From an uncultured Halocynthiibacter sp. (lineage in GTDB: Bacteria > Pseudomonadota > Alphaproteobacteria > Rhodobacterales > Rhodobacteraceae): 64,000 nt of DNA. A program made the translations under genes and the position numbers. The notes beneath the pieces are model-generated. The model did no database searches, was not told the DNA's origin, and saw nothing but the letters and a program-made list of their open reading frames with translations. This document shows positions 55,460 through 63,254 of the stretch, piece by piece (position 1 is the first letter of the stretch; each line of letters begins with the position of its first letter). The DNA is taken from the NCBI GenBank assembly GCA_947503035.1, contig CANNCD010000001.1, positions 620,001-684,000 of the forward strand. The letters are read 5' to 3'.

Positions 55460-57010
55460 CTAATGTCGAGCAGCAAGTTTACCTTCATGTGCTTTCAATT
55501 GAACGCGCGCGGATTCAAAGGCGCTTTCGTGTTCGGCCATGTTTTCAAGCTGTGGGAAGATCTTAAAGAGTTCCTCACGTTGGCTTGGCGCGAGCGCATC
55601 AACCGTTGCCTTGGTCGGGTGAAAGCTCTCGGCCTCGACGCCCTCGGCATAGACCACCTCATGGTGATCAAACACCATGTGGTGATAGGAAAACGGCGCC
55701 GTCGGTGTGTCGTGACGGATGGTGTTATCGTTGATCAACATATGCGCAGGGGCAAGGACTTCGTTTTCGCCGAACATCATCTCGGCCTGCCAACCAGACA
55801 AAAGGAAACGGTGTTGACGGGACACGCGCAGATCATTCATGGGTTTGTCTTGGCCAAAGGCATGCGCCTTGATCAATACCGGCTGAAGGCTGGCGTTTGC
55901 GGCAACAAAGGACGGTGTCACAGGGGTCGCGCCGATCCAGCGGATGGGTTGCGCGCCGCGATCACGGGTCACAACCATATCACCAATGGCAAGGTCCTCG
56001 ATCTTGATCATCCCCTTTAGGGTCAGGATCATGGTGCCGTCGACGAAACAAACGCACATGGGAACGGTGATGGACGACACGGTCACAACGTCGGCGCCGC
56101 TATCAAAGGATGCGCGGACCTCAACCTCGAGGTCATCGCCGATGACGTAATCGTAACCGGTCACCTCATAGTCGTTCAAGGAATAGCCCGAAACATCCGT
56201 GGTCACCCGTGGGTCATCGGCCGCGATCGTTTCGTATAGGACGCCATTTACATAGACCTCAAACCCGTCAAAGGCCGCACCTTCGGCAGGAGCGGTCACA
56301 ACGTCGGCGATCTGGCTGACGTCGGTGACCTGCACCGCGCCATCAGATGTTGTATCAACTTCGTTCAAGTCACTGAGGCTGGAGTTCGATCCAACCGCGA
56401 TACCAATCAAAGTCGCATCATAGTTCGCCGCAAGGTCGGCAACCTCATCGTTGTGATAGCTTCTGGATGACGCATAACCGTCGGATAGAAAATAGACAAA
56501 GTTACTTGCGTCGACGTTCCCGTCGCCATCTGCATCCTCGTCTGCATCTGCCGCATCCCATGCATCCAGAACCTCGTCCAGACCGCGGTCGAAATATGTA
56601 CCACCGTTCGAGTCAAGCGTGTCCAGCGCAGTGGAAAAATCGTCGAGTTGGTCCAGCGTAAAGTTACCAAGCGTGTTACCGCCGCTATTGTACTCAACAA
56701 GGGTCACCGTTGTCGTAGAAACATCATAGCCCGCATCGATCAAATTCTGGAACAACGCCTTGGCGGCAAAGATTTGTGCCTCGAGATAATCATCAACCGT
56801 GCCGTCACCATCGACGTCACTGCCAGATGAGTTCCGGGTCGAGCCCGAAGTATCAAGAACCACAGCCACATTCACGACATCCGCAATTTCGGTTGTTTCA
56901 AGGCTGACGTTCATCGAAAATTCGTCGGTGGCGCAATCAGGTGTTTCCGCCGTCAATGTAACGTCCAGCCCGTCAACGCTGTCCGTGGTAGAGGTTGTTA
57001 TCGTTTCCAT
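55460..57010 (-). CDS. Von Willebrand A domain fused to a Hint (hedgehog/intein) domain
   Basis: The very acidic 516-aa protein has a VWA domain (about residues 45-245) with the metal-ion site DTSGST and the later DGYASS. The domain is interrupted by two calcium-loop-like inserts (DVDGDGTVDDY and DADGDGNVDAS). A beta-rich segment follows, then a Hint domain starting at Cys321 (CVCFVDGTMILTLKGMIKIE) with the histidine motif LRVSRQHRFL and HHMVFDHHEVVYAEGVEAESF, as in the Rhodobacterales Hint_2 family. Hint domains cleave the chain before their first Cys/Ser. No Sec signal is visible, so type I secretion is a possibility. The ATG with upstream GGATC is preferred over a TTG 12 nt earlier. Confidence 0.85.
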   Translation of the reverse strand: METITTSTTDSVDGLDVTLTAETPDCATDEFSMNVSLETTEIADVVNVAVVLDTSGSTRNSSGSDVDGDGTVDDYLEAQIFAAKALFQNLIDAGYDVSTTTVTLVEYNSGGNTLGNFTLDQLDDFSTALDTLDSNGGTYFDRGLDEVLDAWDAADADEDADGDGNVDASNFVYFLSDGYASSRSYHNDEVADLAANYDATLIGIAVGSNSSLSDLNEVDTTSDGAVQVTDVSQIADVVTAPAEGAAFDGFEVYVNGVLYETIAADDPRVTTDVSGYSLNDYEVTGYDYVIGDDLEVEVRASFDSGADVVTVSSITVPMCVCFVDGTMILTLKGMIKIEDLAIGDMVVTRDRGAQPIRWIGATPVTPSFVAANASLQPVLIKAHAFGQDKPMNDLRVSRQHRFLLSGWQAEMMFGENEVLAPAHMLINDNTIRHDTPTAPFSYHHMVFDHHEVVYAEGVEAESFHPTKATVDALAPSQREELFKIFPQLENMAEHESAFESARVQLKAHEGKLAARH

Positions 57011-57293
57011 ATCGAGATCCAATCGCGGCGAAATATGCCAAATGTTTCAATAACAGCCGATCGCCTCCCCACGAATCCGCTATTTTTATGCTATTTTGAT
57101 ACCGGAAATGTGTTGAAAAGTCAATAAAACGGGCCTTGGCGGATTCGCCATATGGGTGTATTCACTATGTGGAAATCCCCTTATTTACTTAAACTTTTCT
57201 CGATCTCTCGCCCCACGGGATAGGGGCCGTATACCCGTTAAACCTGTCCCCTATCCTTCTGGGCCACCGCGGGTCTTGTATTCCGACAAACGG

Positions 57294-57309
57294 TACCCTA
57301 TCTAGGGTA
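57294..57309. repeat. Perfect 16-bp palindrome at the 5' edge of the tmRNA gene
   Basis: TACCCTATCTAGGGTA reads the same on both strands. It may be part of the 5' fold or processing signal of the acceptor piece, or a protein-binding site. Confidence 0.5.
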
Positions 57310-57389
57310 TGTCGGTTCGCCGACTATGAACATAAACGCGCATGTAATAAGCGGATCGGACCCGGGGGCGGTACCCGGCGACTCCACCA
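57300..57389 (+). ncRNA. ssrA: tmRNA acceptor piece (permuted ssrA, 3' domain)
   Basis: In alphaproteobacteria the tmRNA gene is circularly permuted, with the acceptor RNA first. This piece ends with acceptor arm CGACTCC, discriminator A and encoded CCA at 57387-57389. Its T arm is CCGGG/CCCGG with loop GGCGGTA, the loop form known from two-piece tmRNAs. A hairpin GTCGG-ttcg-CCGAC lies at 57311-57324. The exact 5' end is not readable; 57300 is an estimate. Confidence 0.85.
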
Positions 57390-57413
57390 AAACCACCTTT
57401 CATTTGGGTGTCT

Positions 57414-57630
57414 GGGGTCGAAATAGGATCGACGAACGTCTAAAGATGTTAGCTTTGTTTCGGTGAGTTACCACCGTTATCGGTACGATTTAAGCTAGTT
57501 GCAAATGACAACAATGCTCCGATGGCTCTAGCAGCGTAAGCTGTTCGAAATATCGAAACTTAAGCCCTCTTCCGTTGCAGGATTTGGCGGGGTTCGCAGG
57601 TACCTGGCAACAGAAACCTGCACTTATTCC
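57414..57630 (+). ncRNA. ssrA: tmRNA coding piece with proteolysis tag ANDNNAPMALAA
   Basis: The coding RNA begins GGGGTCGAAATAGGATCGAC, the normal 5' end of tmRNA; its GGGGTCG pairs with CGACTCC of the acceptor piece over all seven positions (one G-T). The tag frame at 57501-57536 encodes ANDNNAPMALAA and ends with TAA at 57537. The final -LAA is the ClpXP/ClpAP degron. The 24-nt spacer between the pieces (57390-57413) is removed in maturation. The 3' end is estimated. Confidence 0.93.
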
Positions 57631-57706
57631 CATAGTTTCATGCCACTTTTAATCGGATGGTAAAGTTTTTGCCTGACGATCTCTGTTGAAATAGATGGAG
57701 AGCGCC

Positions 57707-58132
57707 GTGACAAACTTAGATGTCCTGAAACTGTGGCATACATCTGTCTGGCAAAACGGCGACGTTGGCGCCATCGCGGATATCATGCGCGACGACCCTA
57801 ACGTGCCGGTTCTGTTCCCCGACCTGCGTCTTAGTCCGGAAGACACCGAAACCTTTGCCGAGGTGTTTTTATCCCGAGTGAGCAATCTGCGCGGCGATTT
57901 TGTCATGTCCATCGAAAACGGCGAATGGGTCGCCGCCCTTGTCGAGATCCACGGCACCGTGGTGGAAACAGGAAAAGAGATGAACGTGACATCGACCATG
58001 TTTGCGCGGGTGGTCGACGGCAAGATCACAGAAATCTATAGCCACTTTGACCAATTCAAGATGTTTGAGGCCATGGGCTCCCTGCCCGATGATGCCTTTG
58101 CGATGTGCCTCATGGGCGAAACCCTGTCCTGA
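57707..58132 (+). CDS. SnoaL-like (NTF2-fold) protein
   Basis: The 141-aa protein resembles the SnoaL/NTF2-like superfamily: an N-terminal helix TNLDVLKLWHTSVWQNGDVGAIADIM and a beta-sheet closing with VDGKITEIYSHFDQFKMFEAMG. Such proteins may be small enzymes or binding proteins; no catalytic residues can be assigned. I start at a GTG because GGAGAG lies 6 nt upstream; an ATG 12 nt earlier overlaps that ribosome-binding site. It directly follows the tmRNA gene and precedes chrA but shows no functional link with either. Confidence 0.75.
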   Translation: MTNLDVLKLWHTSVWQNGDVGAIADIMRDDPNVPVLFPDLRLSPEDTETFAEVFLSRVSNLRGDFVMSIENGEWVAALVEIHGTVVETGKEMNVTSTMFARVVDGKITEIYSHFDQFKMFEAMGSLPDDAFAMCLMGETLS

Positions 58133-58263
58133 CCCTGCCATGTGCCCCAAGGACCACAGCGCGTGCTTGGCGCAGGGTCGCATAGTTTTCGGGCTTTGCA
58201 GTGCGCCCGCCCGCGCCTACAACCACAGGTGACGTCCCTCACGGATCATGCCAAAGGCCCCTC

Positions 58264-59520
58264 ATGTCACAGCCAAGCTTTTCTGACGCCAGCCGCGTTT
58301 TCGCCAAAATCGGTCTGTTGTCCTTTGGCGGGCCCGCCGCGCAGATGGCCTTGATGCACCGCGAATTGGTGCAGGAAAACGACTGGATCACCGAGGAACA
58401 GTACCTCAGCGCCCTGTCCTTTTGCATGCTCCTTCCGGGGCCAGAGGCCATGCAGGTCGCGACCTATACCGGTTGGAAGCTCCACGGGGTGCGTGGCGGA
58501 TTGATGGCGGGCCTGTGGTTCGTGTTGCCCGGGGCGGCGGTGATCATGGCGCTGGCCGCGCTTTATGTGGGGTTTGGTGATGTGCCGATCGCGCAGGCGT
58601 TGTTTTTGGGGATCAAGGCGGCGGTGGTGATCATCGTCCTTGAGGCCTTGATGAAAATCGCGAAACGGGCCTTGGGATCACGGCGCATGTGGGGCGTGGC
58701 GGGGGCGGCTTTTGTTGGGATTTTCGCGTTAGGCCTACCGTACCCTGTGATCATCCTGATCGCGGCATTGATCGGCACGGCAACCGCATGGTCCACCCCG
58801 CGCCCCGATTTACCCGAAATCGCACGTCCGCAATTGTCATCGCTGTTACGGACCACCGTTATCTGGGGCGCCATCTGGGCCCTGCCCCTTGTCATCCTGT
58901 GGCTCTTGAACGCCGAGGCATTGCTTGAAATCGGGGTGTTCTTTTCGAAACTCGCCGTCGTGACCTTTGGCGGCGCCTATGCGGTGCTGGCCTATATGAC
59001 CCAAGAGGCGGTGAACACCCACGGCTGGCTGACAACGGAACAGATGATCGACGGGCTTGGCCTTGCGGAAACCACACCGGGGCCGTTGATCCTTGTGACG
59101 CAATATGTCGGGTTTATCGCCGGATATGCGGGCGGCTGGGGCGCGGCGGTGATCGCGGCCTGCCTGACGTTATGGGTGACCTTCGTGCCGTGCTTCCTTT
59201 GGATATTCGCCGGTGCGCCCTATATCGAATTCATCCCGACCCGCCCGCGCCTGCGTGGTGCGCTTACGGGGATCACCGCCGCGGTCGTCGGTGTGGTCCT
59301 GAACCTGTCGGTCTGGTTCGCGCTGCATGTGTTTTTCGACACGGTGACCCAAACGACCATCGGTCCGCTGTCGCTGCCCCTCCCTGATGTCACGACCCTT
59401 AACGTCGTCGCCGTCATTTTATCCTGTATTGCCGGATATTTAATCCTGCTCCGAAAAATAAGCATCGTTTGGGTGCTTGGGATCATGGCGATCTTGGGCG
59501 CGGCGATATCTTCGATCTAA
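58264..59520 (+). CDS. chrA: Chromate transporter (ChrA, CHR family, two-domain)
   Basis: The 418-aa inner-membrane protein contains both CHR domains. Each repeats the motif FGGP/FGGAYAVL and PGP: KIGLLSFGGPAAQMALMHRE with MLLPGPEAMQ in the first half, and KLAVVTFGGAYAVLAYM with LAETTPGPLILVTQYVGF in the second. This is the long-chain type that in characterised cases exports chromate and gives resistance. Whether chromate is the natural substrate here is not certain. No chrB regulator is adjacent. Confidence 0.88.
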   Translation: MSQPSFSDASRVFAKIGLLSFGGPAAQMALMHRELVQENDWITEEQYLSALSFCMLLPGPEAMQVATYTGWKLHGVRGGLMAGLWFVLPGAAVIMALAALYVGFGDVPIAQALFLGIKAAVVIIVLEALMKIAKRALGSRRMWGVAGAAFVGIFALGLPYPVIILIAALIGTATAWSTPRPDLPEIARPQLSSLLRTTVIWGAIWALPLVILWLLNAEALLEIGVFFSKLAVVTFGGAYAVLAYMTQEAVNTHGWLTTEQMIDGLGLAETTPGPLILVTQYVGFIAGYAGGWGAAVIAACLTLWVTFVPCFLWIFAGAPYIEFIPTRPRLRGALTGITAAVVGVVLNLSVWFALHVFFDTVTQTTIGPLSLPLPDVTTLNVVAVILSCIAGYLILLRKISIVWVLGIMAILGAAISSI

Positions 59521-59604
59521 AACCACCCAATGGCCCTTTCATTCGGCTTCGAATCCATTATGCTGGGGCCATACCTTTGACGAATTAACCTCATGAGGCT
59601 GCCC

Positions 59605-60108
59605 ATGACCCGCACCATCGAATACGGAAACCTGATGCACCGCGCGATGCGGGGGCTTATTCAATCCGTATTGCAAGACGTGGCCGACAATGGGCTTCCA
59701 GGAAACCACCATTTCTTTATCACATTTGACACCAACCACCCCGATGTTGCCATCGCGGATTGGCTGTCGGATCGCTATCCCGGTGATATGACCGTTGTGA
59801 TCCAACATTGGTTCGACAATCTTGAGGTCACCGACGAAGGGTTCAGCATCACCCTGAACTTTGGTGATAGCCCAGAACCCATGTACATCCCCTATGACGC
59901 CATCGTCACCTTTGTGGATCCGTCCGTGGAATTTGGTCTGCGGTTCGAGCACCAAGACGACGAAGACGAAGAGCTGGATATCCTGTCCGCCGTCACCGAT
60001 GACGACGATGAGGTCGCCGAGGCAGACATGGCCGAAATGGTCGAACCCGAAGAATCCCCCAAAAAAGACGCCGAAGTCGTCAGCCTCGACGCCTTCCGCA
60101 AGTCCTAG
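59605..60108 (+). CDS. sspB: SspB-type ClpXP adaptor (alphaproteobacterial)
   Basis: SspB tethers ssrA-tagged proteins to ClpXP. The 167-aa protein fits the alphaproteobacterial SspB-alpha family: IEYGNLMHRAMRGLIQSVLQDVADNGLPG followed by HHFFITFDTNHPDVAIADWL and IVIQHWFDNLEVTDEGF-like strand residues. A long acidic linker (DDEDEELDILSAVTDDDDEVAE) leads to the conserved C-terminal ClpX-binding tail EVVSLDAFRKS. GAGG precedes the ATG. The tmRNA gene that makes its target tag is 2 kb upstream. Confidence 0.9.
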   Translation: MTRTIEYGNLMHRAMRGLIQSVLQDVADNGLPGNHHFFITFDTNHPDVAIADWLSDRYPGDMTVVIQHWFDNLEVTDEGFSITLNFGDSPEPMYIPYDAIVTFVDPSVEFGLRFEHQDDEDEELDILSAVTDDDDEVAEADMAEMVEPEESPKKDAEVVSLDAFRKS

Positions 60109-60114
60109 AGCACA

Positions 60115-60783
60115 GTGTCATTGCGTAATCTTACCGTCGCAGTCGTCAGTGCTGCGACGTTTCTTATGACACCACCGGTCGCGGCGGATCATATTCCGCC
60201 TGCGCAAAAATTTAATCCATTTGCGATATATCAAGAAGACGCCGCACGAAAACGCTATGCGGATGTATATAAGATAGCGACGCTTCTGGAAGAGTACCGC
60301 AGCGTTAACGGTCATCTCCCCTATATGGACGACTCGCCGTTCTACGAGCTTATCGTTCTCGCTCAGCCCGAAGTCGTCGATGGCATCTGGGAAACAGCAA
60401 GTCCCTTTGGCTTTTCACTGCGCAAATATCGACCCGAGATGTGGGCACCGGTCCTTGAACAGGGCTTGGGACGTGACATTACCCTGCCCCTTGATCCTCA
60501 GCGTGGCTCAACGGGTTTCTATCCCGTTTATTTCGTACTGATGCGACGCGACACAGAAACCGCGCCGGCCCATTACGCGGTGATCGCGTCCTTTGACCAA
60601 CCCGTCGCCCACAGCCATCCTCTTGATACCGGACGGGGGCATATGATCTCGGTTTCTGATTTTAAGGACGACGTGTTCATCGTGCCCGTCACACGGCTGC
60701 AAGAGTTTTCCCCTGAGATGATTTCCCATATCCTTGAGGATGGGGCCAGCGCAGACAAAGCCTTTGGATACCTAAATCAATAA
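60115..60783 (+). CDS. Secreted hypothetical protein
   Basis: Not recognised. The 222-aa product starts with a GTG codon 6 nt after sspB. It has a signal peptide (SLRNLTVAVVSAATFLMTPPVAA, cleaved near ADH) and a mature part with a helix RYADVYKIATLLEEYRSVNGHLPY. That helix recalls the region after the pseudopilin helix of GspG-like proteins, but there is no prepilin motif. The rest is mixed alpha/beta and ends AFGYLNQ. It is probably periplasmic. Co-transcription with sspB is likely from the spacing. Confidence 0.68.
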   Translation: MSLRNLTVAVVSAATFLMTPPVAADHIPPAQKFNPFAIYQEDAARKRYADVYKIATLLEEYRSVNGHLPYMDDSPFYELIVLAQPEVVDGIWETASPFGFSLRKYRPEMWAPVLEQGLGRDITLPLDPQRGSTGFYPVYFVLMRRDTETAPAHYAVIASFDQPVAHSHPLDTGRGHMISVSDFKDDVFIVPVTRLQEFSPEMISHILEDGASADKAFGYLNQ

Positions 60784-60916
60784 GTGCAGCCGAGCGCCCT
60801 GCCCAGAATTCGCCCCAGTGTAACGGGGGCGCGAAACTTTTGTGACAATCGCCCGCCTCCCCTTGATCGGTCTCGGGATTGCGGGAACATGGCCTCATGA
60901 AACAAGGGGCACTGCC

Positions 60917-61477
60917 ATGTCACGCGATCTACGGCTCTTTATGAAACAATTGGTGCGCAAGCCGTCCGAGGTTGTCGCGCTTGCGCCGTCTTCGACCGAA
61001 CTGGCGAATACGATGGCGTCTTTTCTGCCAGACGGCCACAAACGTGTGGTTGAACTGGGTGCTGGCACCGGCAAGATCACCCGTGCCTTGATGAAGAACG
61101 GTGTGATGCCCGACGATATCACCATCGTCGAAACCAGCACCGAATTCTGCGCCCACCTGCGTCATGAATTCCCCTATGCGACCGTACACCAGACCCGCGC
61201 CGAAGAGATCAGCGATCTTGATATCATCGGCACGACCGCTGTGGTGTCTGGGCTGCCGCTTTTGTCGATGTCGGCGGCGTCACAGCGTGCCATCGTCAAG
61301 GGGGCCTTTGACCTTATGGGGCCGGATGGGCGGTTTATCCAATTTACCTATGGGCCGGTGCCGCCGATCAACGCTGCGATCATCCGTGATCTGGGGCTGA
61401 CCTATGAAACATCGGTACGGATTTGGGGCAACCTGCCGCCCGCGGTTGTCTATTGCTTCCGCCGAATGGCACATTAA
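60917..61477 (+). CDS. PmtA-like phospholipid N-methyltransferase
   Basis: The 186-aa class I SAM methyltransferase has FMKQLVRKPSEVVALAPSSTELA (the family N-terminus), motif I VVELGAGTGKITRAL, and motif II/IV VVSGLPLLSMS. This set matches the Rhodobacter-type PmtA, which methylates phosphatidylethanolamine to phosphatidylcholine, and related rRNA-dimethylase-like proteins. The start at MSRDLRLF lies after AAGGGG. The substrate is inferred from similarity and not certain. Confidence 0.78.
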   Translation: MSRDLRLFMKQLVRKPSEVVALAPSSTELANTMASFLPDGHKRVVELGAGTGKITRALMKNGVMPDDITIVETSTEFCAHLRHEFPYATVHQTRAEEISDLDIIGTTAVVSGLPLLSMSAASQRAIVKGAFDLMGPDGRFIQFTYGPVPPINAAIIRDLGLTYETSVRIWGNLPPAVVYCFRRMAH

Positions 61478-61502
61478 CCGGCACATTCACCCACCAAAAC
61501 GC

Positions 61503-61533
61503 AAAAGGCCGCAGAGTTTCCCCTGCGGCCTTT
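61503..61533. terminator. Bidirectional terminator between convergent genes
   Basis: AAAGGCCGCAG and CTGCGGCCTTT form an 11-bp stem with an 8-nt loop; T-runs stand on both sides. It serves the PmtA-like gene (plus) and the 61554-62033 gene (minus). Confidence 0.88.
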
Positions 61534-61553
61534 GTCATATCATGTGGTTGGCA

Positions 61554-62033
61554 CTAGCGAATGACGCGTGCAACCGCCGCAAACACGATGCCGTATACGA
61601 CGTGACCCACCAAAGCGACCCAAGTGATACCGGTAAAGTTCAAGAAGAACGGCAAACCCGCAACCGCGGTGATCCCGCCGATGGCAAACACCCAAAGACC
61701 AAACCCATAGATCGCGCTGGGAATGAACCAATGTGTTTCACCAATCACGCGGTTCCACAGCGGCGCAAAGATGAACAGCCAACCAATCGGATACCCGATC
61801 AGACCCACAAGGTAGAAATGCACGAAGTAGCCCGCGAAATCACCGCTTGGCAAACCAAGGCTGTTCAGCAGGCTCTTGGCCAAACCGTGCGGGGATAGGT
61901 TGGCAAAACCCAGCGCTGGGCTGATCAGCTGTCCCCATAGATCAAAGGCGTTGGTGGCGAAAAAGCCGCCGATGAACATCAACCCAAGGGTTTGAATGGA
62001 AAGCGGCGGTAGGTTCAGTTTCTTCTCGGTCAT
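61554..62033 (-). CDS. Four-span membrane protein, unknown
   Basis: The 159-aa protein has about four hydrophobic segments: TLGLMFIGGFFATNAF, FYLVGLIGYPIGWLFIF, IYGFGLWVFAIGGITAVAGLPFFL and WVALVGHVVYGIVFAAV. The layout resembles the YagU/DUF1440-like group, but I cannot assign it firmly. It is a single-gene unit ending at a bidirectional terminator. Strong codon bias suggests good expression. Confidence 0.72.
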   Translation of the reverse strand: MTEKKLNLPPLSIQTLGLMFIGGFFATNAFDLWGQLISPALGFANLSPHGLAKSLLNSLGLPSGDFAGYFVHFYLVGLIGYPIGWLFIFAPLWNRVIGETHWFIPSAIYGFGLWVFAIGGITAVAGLPFFLNFTGITWVALVGHVVYGIVFAAVARVIR

Positions 62034-62224
62034 GGTCGGCTCCTAATGTCTGTTGCCCCCAATAACCACGCCCCGCGCCGCCCGTCACCATGTTACAGCG
62101 ATTGTCACGACCATGTTAGGATTGTGACAGGGAAGCCCGCGCAACAAGAGATATCATTATGTGCTTGGCACAAACCTCTGTAATAATCTCCGCGAAATAT
62201 ATTTTACGGATTGAAAACAGGTTT

Positions 62225-63106
62225 ATGGATAAACAGAATTTAAACATCGGTGATTTGGTTGCCTTTCAAATTGGCGAGCACGCTGGGTTTTCTGCCCCTA
62301 ACAAAGACGCATGGGGCGTATTTAAGGTTTTGGACACAGGAAATTCACGGGATCCGTCATTTTCTTTGTCACTTCTCGACGGGCTGTGGCATGACTTGCC
62401 TCGCCAAGAAGATGTCGTTGGGCGCGAGACGTTGATAGTAAAGAGGTTCTTAGTCTTTTCAAAGCAGCGGACACCGTGGCCAGTGATTTTCACAATGGTG
62501 CGCGGCAGTACCATTGATGATCTGTTGTCCACGCAAGTCATCGGGAATGACGCCGCCCGAAACCCCGACGAAACCGAGGCCATTGAATACATTGCCGCAA
62601 AGGGGCATGCGCGAACCCTTGCTGCACTTGAAACCATTGCCTATCACGCCGATCACGAACATCGTGCGGTGCATGATCAGGACACTTGGATTCTGGAAGT
62701 CGAGGAGAAATCCAAAAGAGCCGCACAGCGGCGCAAAGAACAACAAGAGCGCGAGAAAAACAGACTTAATGGCCTCACGCTTGAAATGCTTGCCGCTGAA
62801 TTAAGTTTTGAACAATGGGACACTCGTCACCATATTTTGCCCAAGAAATTCATCGCAACCCTTCGCAAACTATCAAAAACTGCCATCAACTCCGCCCGCG
62901 CGCTTGGCCCAAAACCAAAACGCAAGGACATGCGCGCAGTGTTGAAAACCTATGTGCTCGGGATCAATGATGTGAACGGTGCTCATGGATATTTCATCGA
63001 AACCGAAGAACGTGAAGACATCTATCGGTTCATCGAAGAACTCTGTTGGGCGACGAAACAAAAACCACTGTTGGACGAGATCGATATCTGGTCCAATGGG
63101 TGGTAG
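62225..63106 (+). CDS. Hypothetical cytoplasmic protein with basic coiled-coil centre
   Basis: Not recognised. The 293-aa protein starts MDKQNLNIGDLVAFQIG and contains two SH3-like or beta-barrel-like patterns (GDLVAFQIG...WGVFKVLDTG). A charged coiled-coil follows (EEKSKRAAQRRKEQQEREKNRL, given in part) and a helical C-terminus ending IDIWSNGW. It has no signal peptide or membrane span. By eye its GC is below the neighbours, and it stands alone between unrelated genes, which may mean recent acquisition. An upstream in-frame ATG (62159) is possible but lacks a ribosome-binding site. Confidence 0.65.
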   Translation: MDKQNLNIGDLVAFQIGEHAGFSAPNKDAWGVFKVLDTGNSRDPSFSLSLLDGLWHDLPRQEDVVGRETLIVKRFLVFSKQRTPWPVIFTMVRGSTIDDLLSTQVIGNDAARNPDETEAIEYIAAKGHARTLAALETIAYHADHEHRAVHDQDTWILEVEEKSKRAAQRRKEQQEREKNRLNGLTLEMLAAELSFEQWDTRHHILPKKFIATLRKLSKTAINSARALGPKPKRKDMRAVLKTYVLGINDVNGAHGYFIETEEREDIYRFIEELCWATKQKPLLDEIDIWSNGW

Positions 63107-63254
63107 TGCGACGGCAATTTGCCCCACCTGCGCATCGCGTGGTCTCAGGGCATCGGAATAAGGGTAATTTCTGTTCCCTAAGGGGCATGTCGCGTTGATA
63201 TTTCCGTCATATCCGCTAAACAGGGCGCAACATTTTTCGAGAAGAGAGAACGCC

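Noticed and set aside
54236-56020. 594-codon open frame on plus opposite acuI, trgA upstream region and the Hint gene
   Set aside because: It spans two clearly real minus-strand genes and the terminator between them; its translation is rich in Arg/His with no domain, typical of antisense frames in GC-rich DNA.
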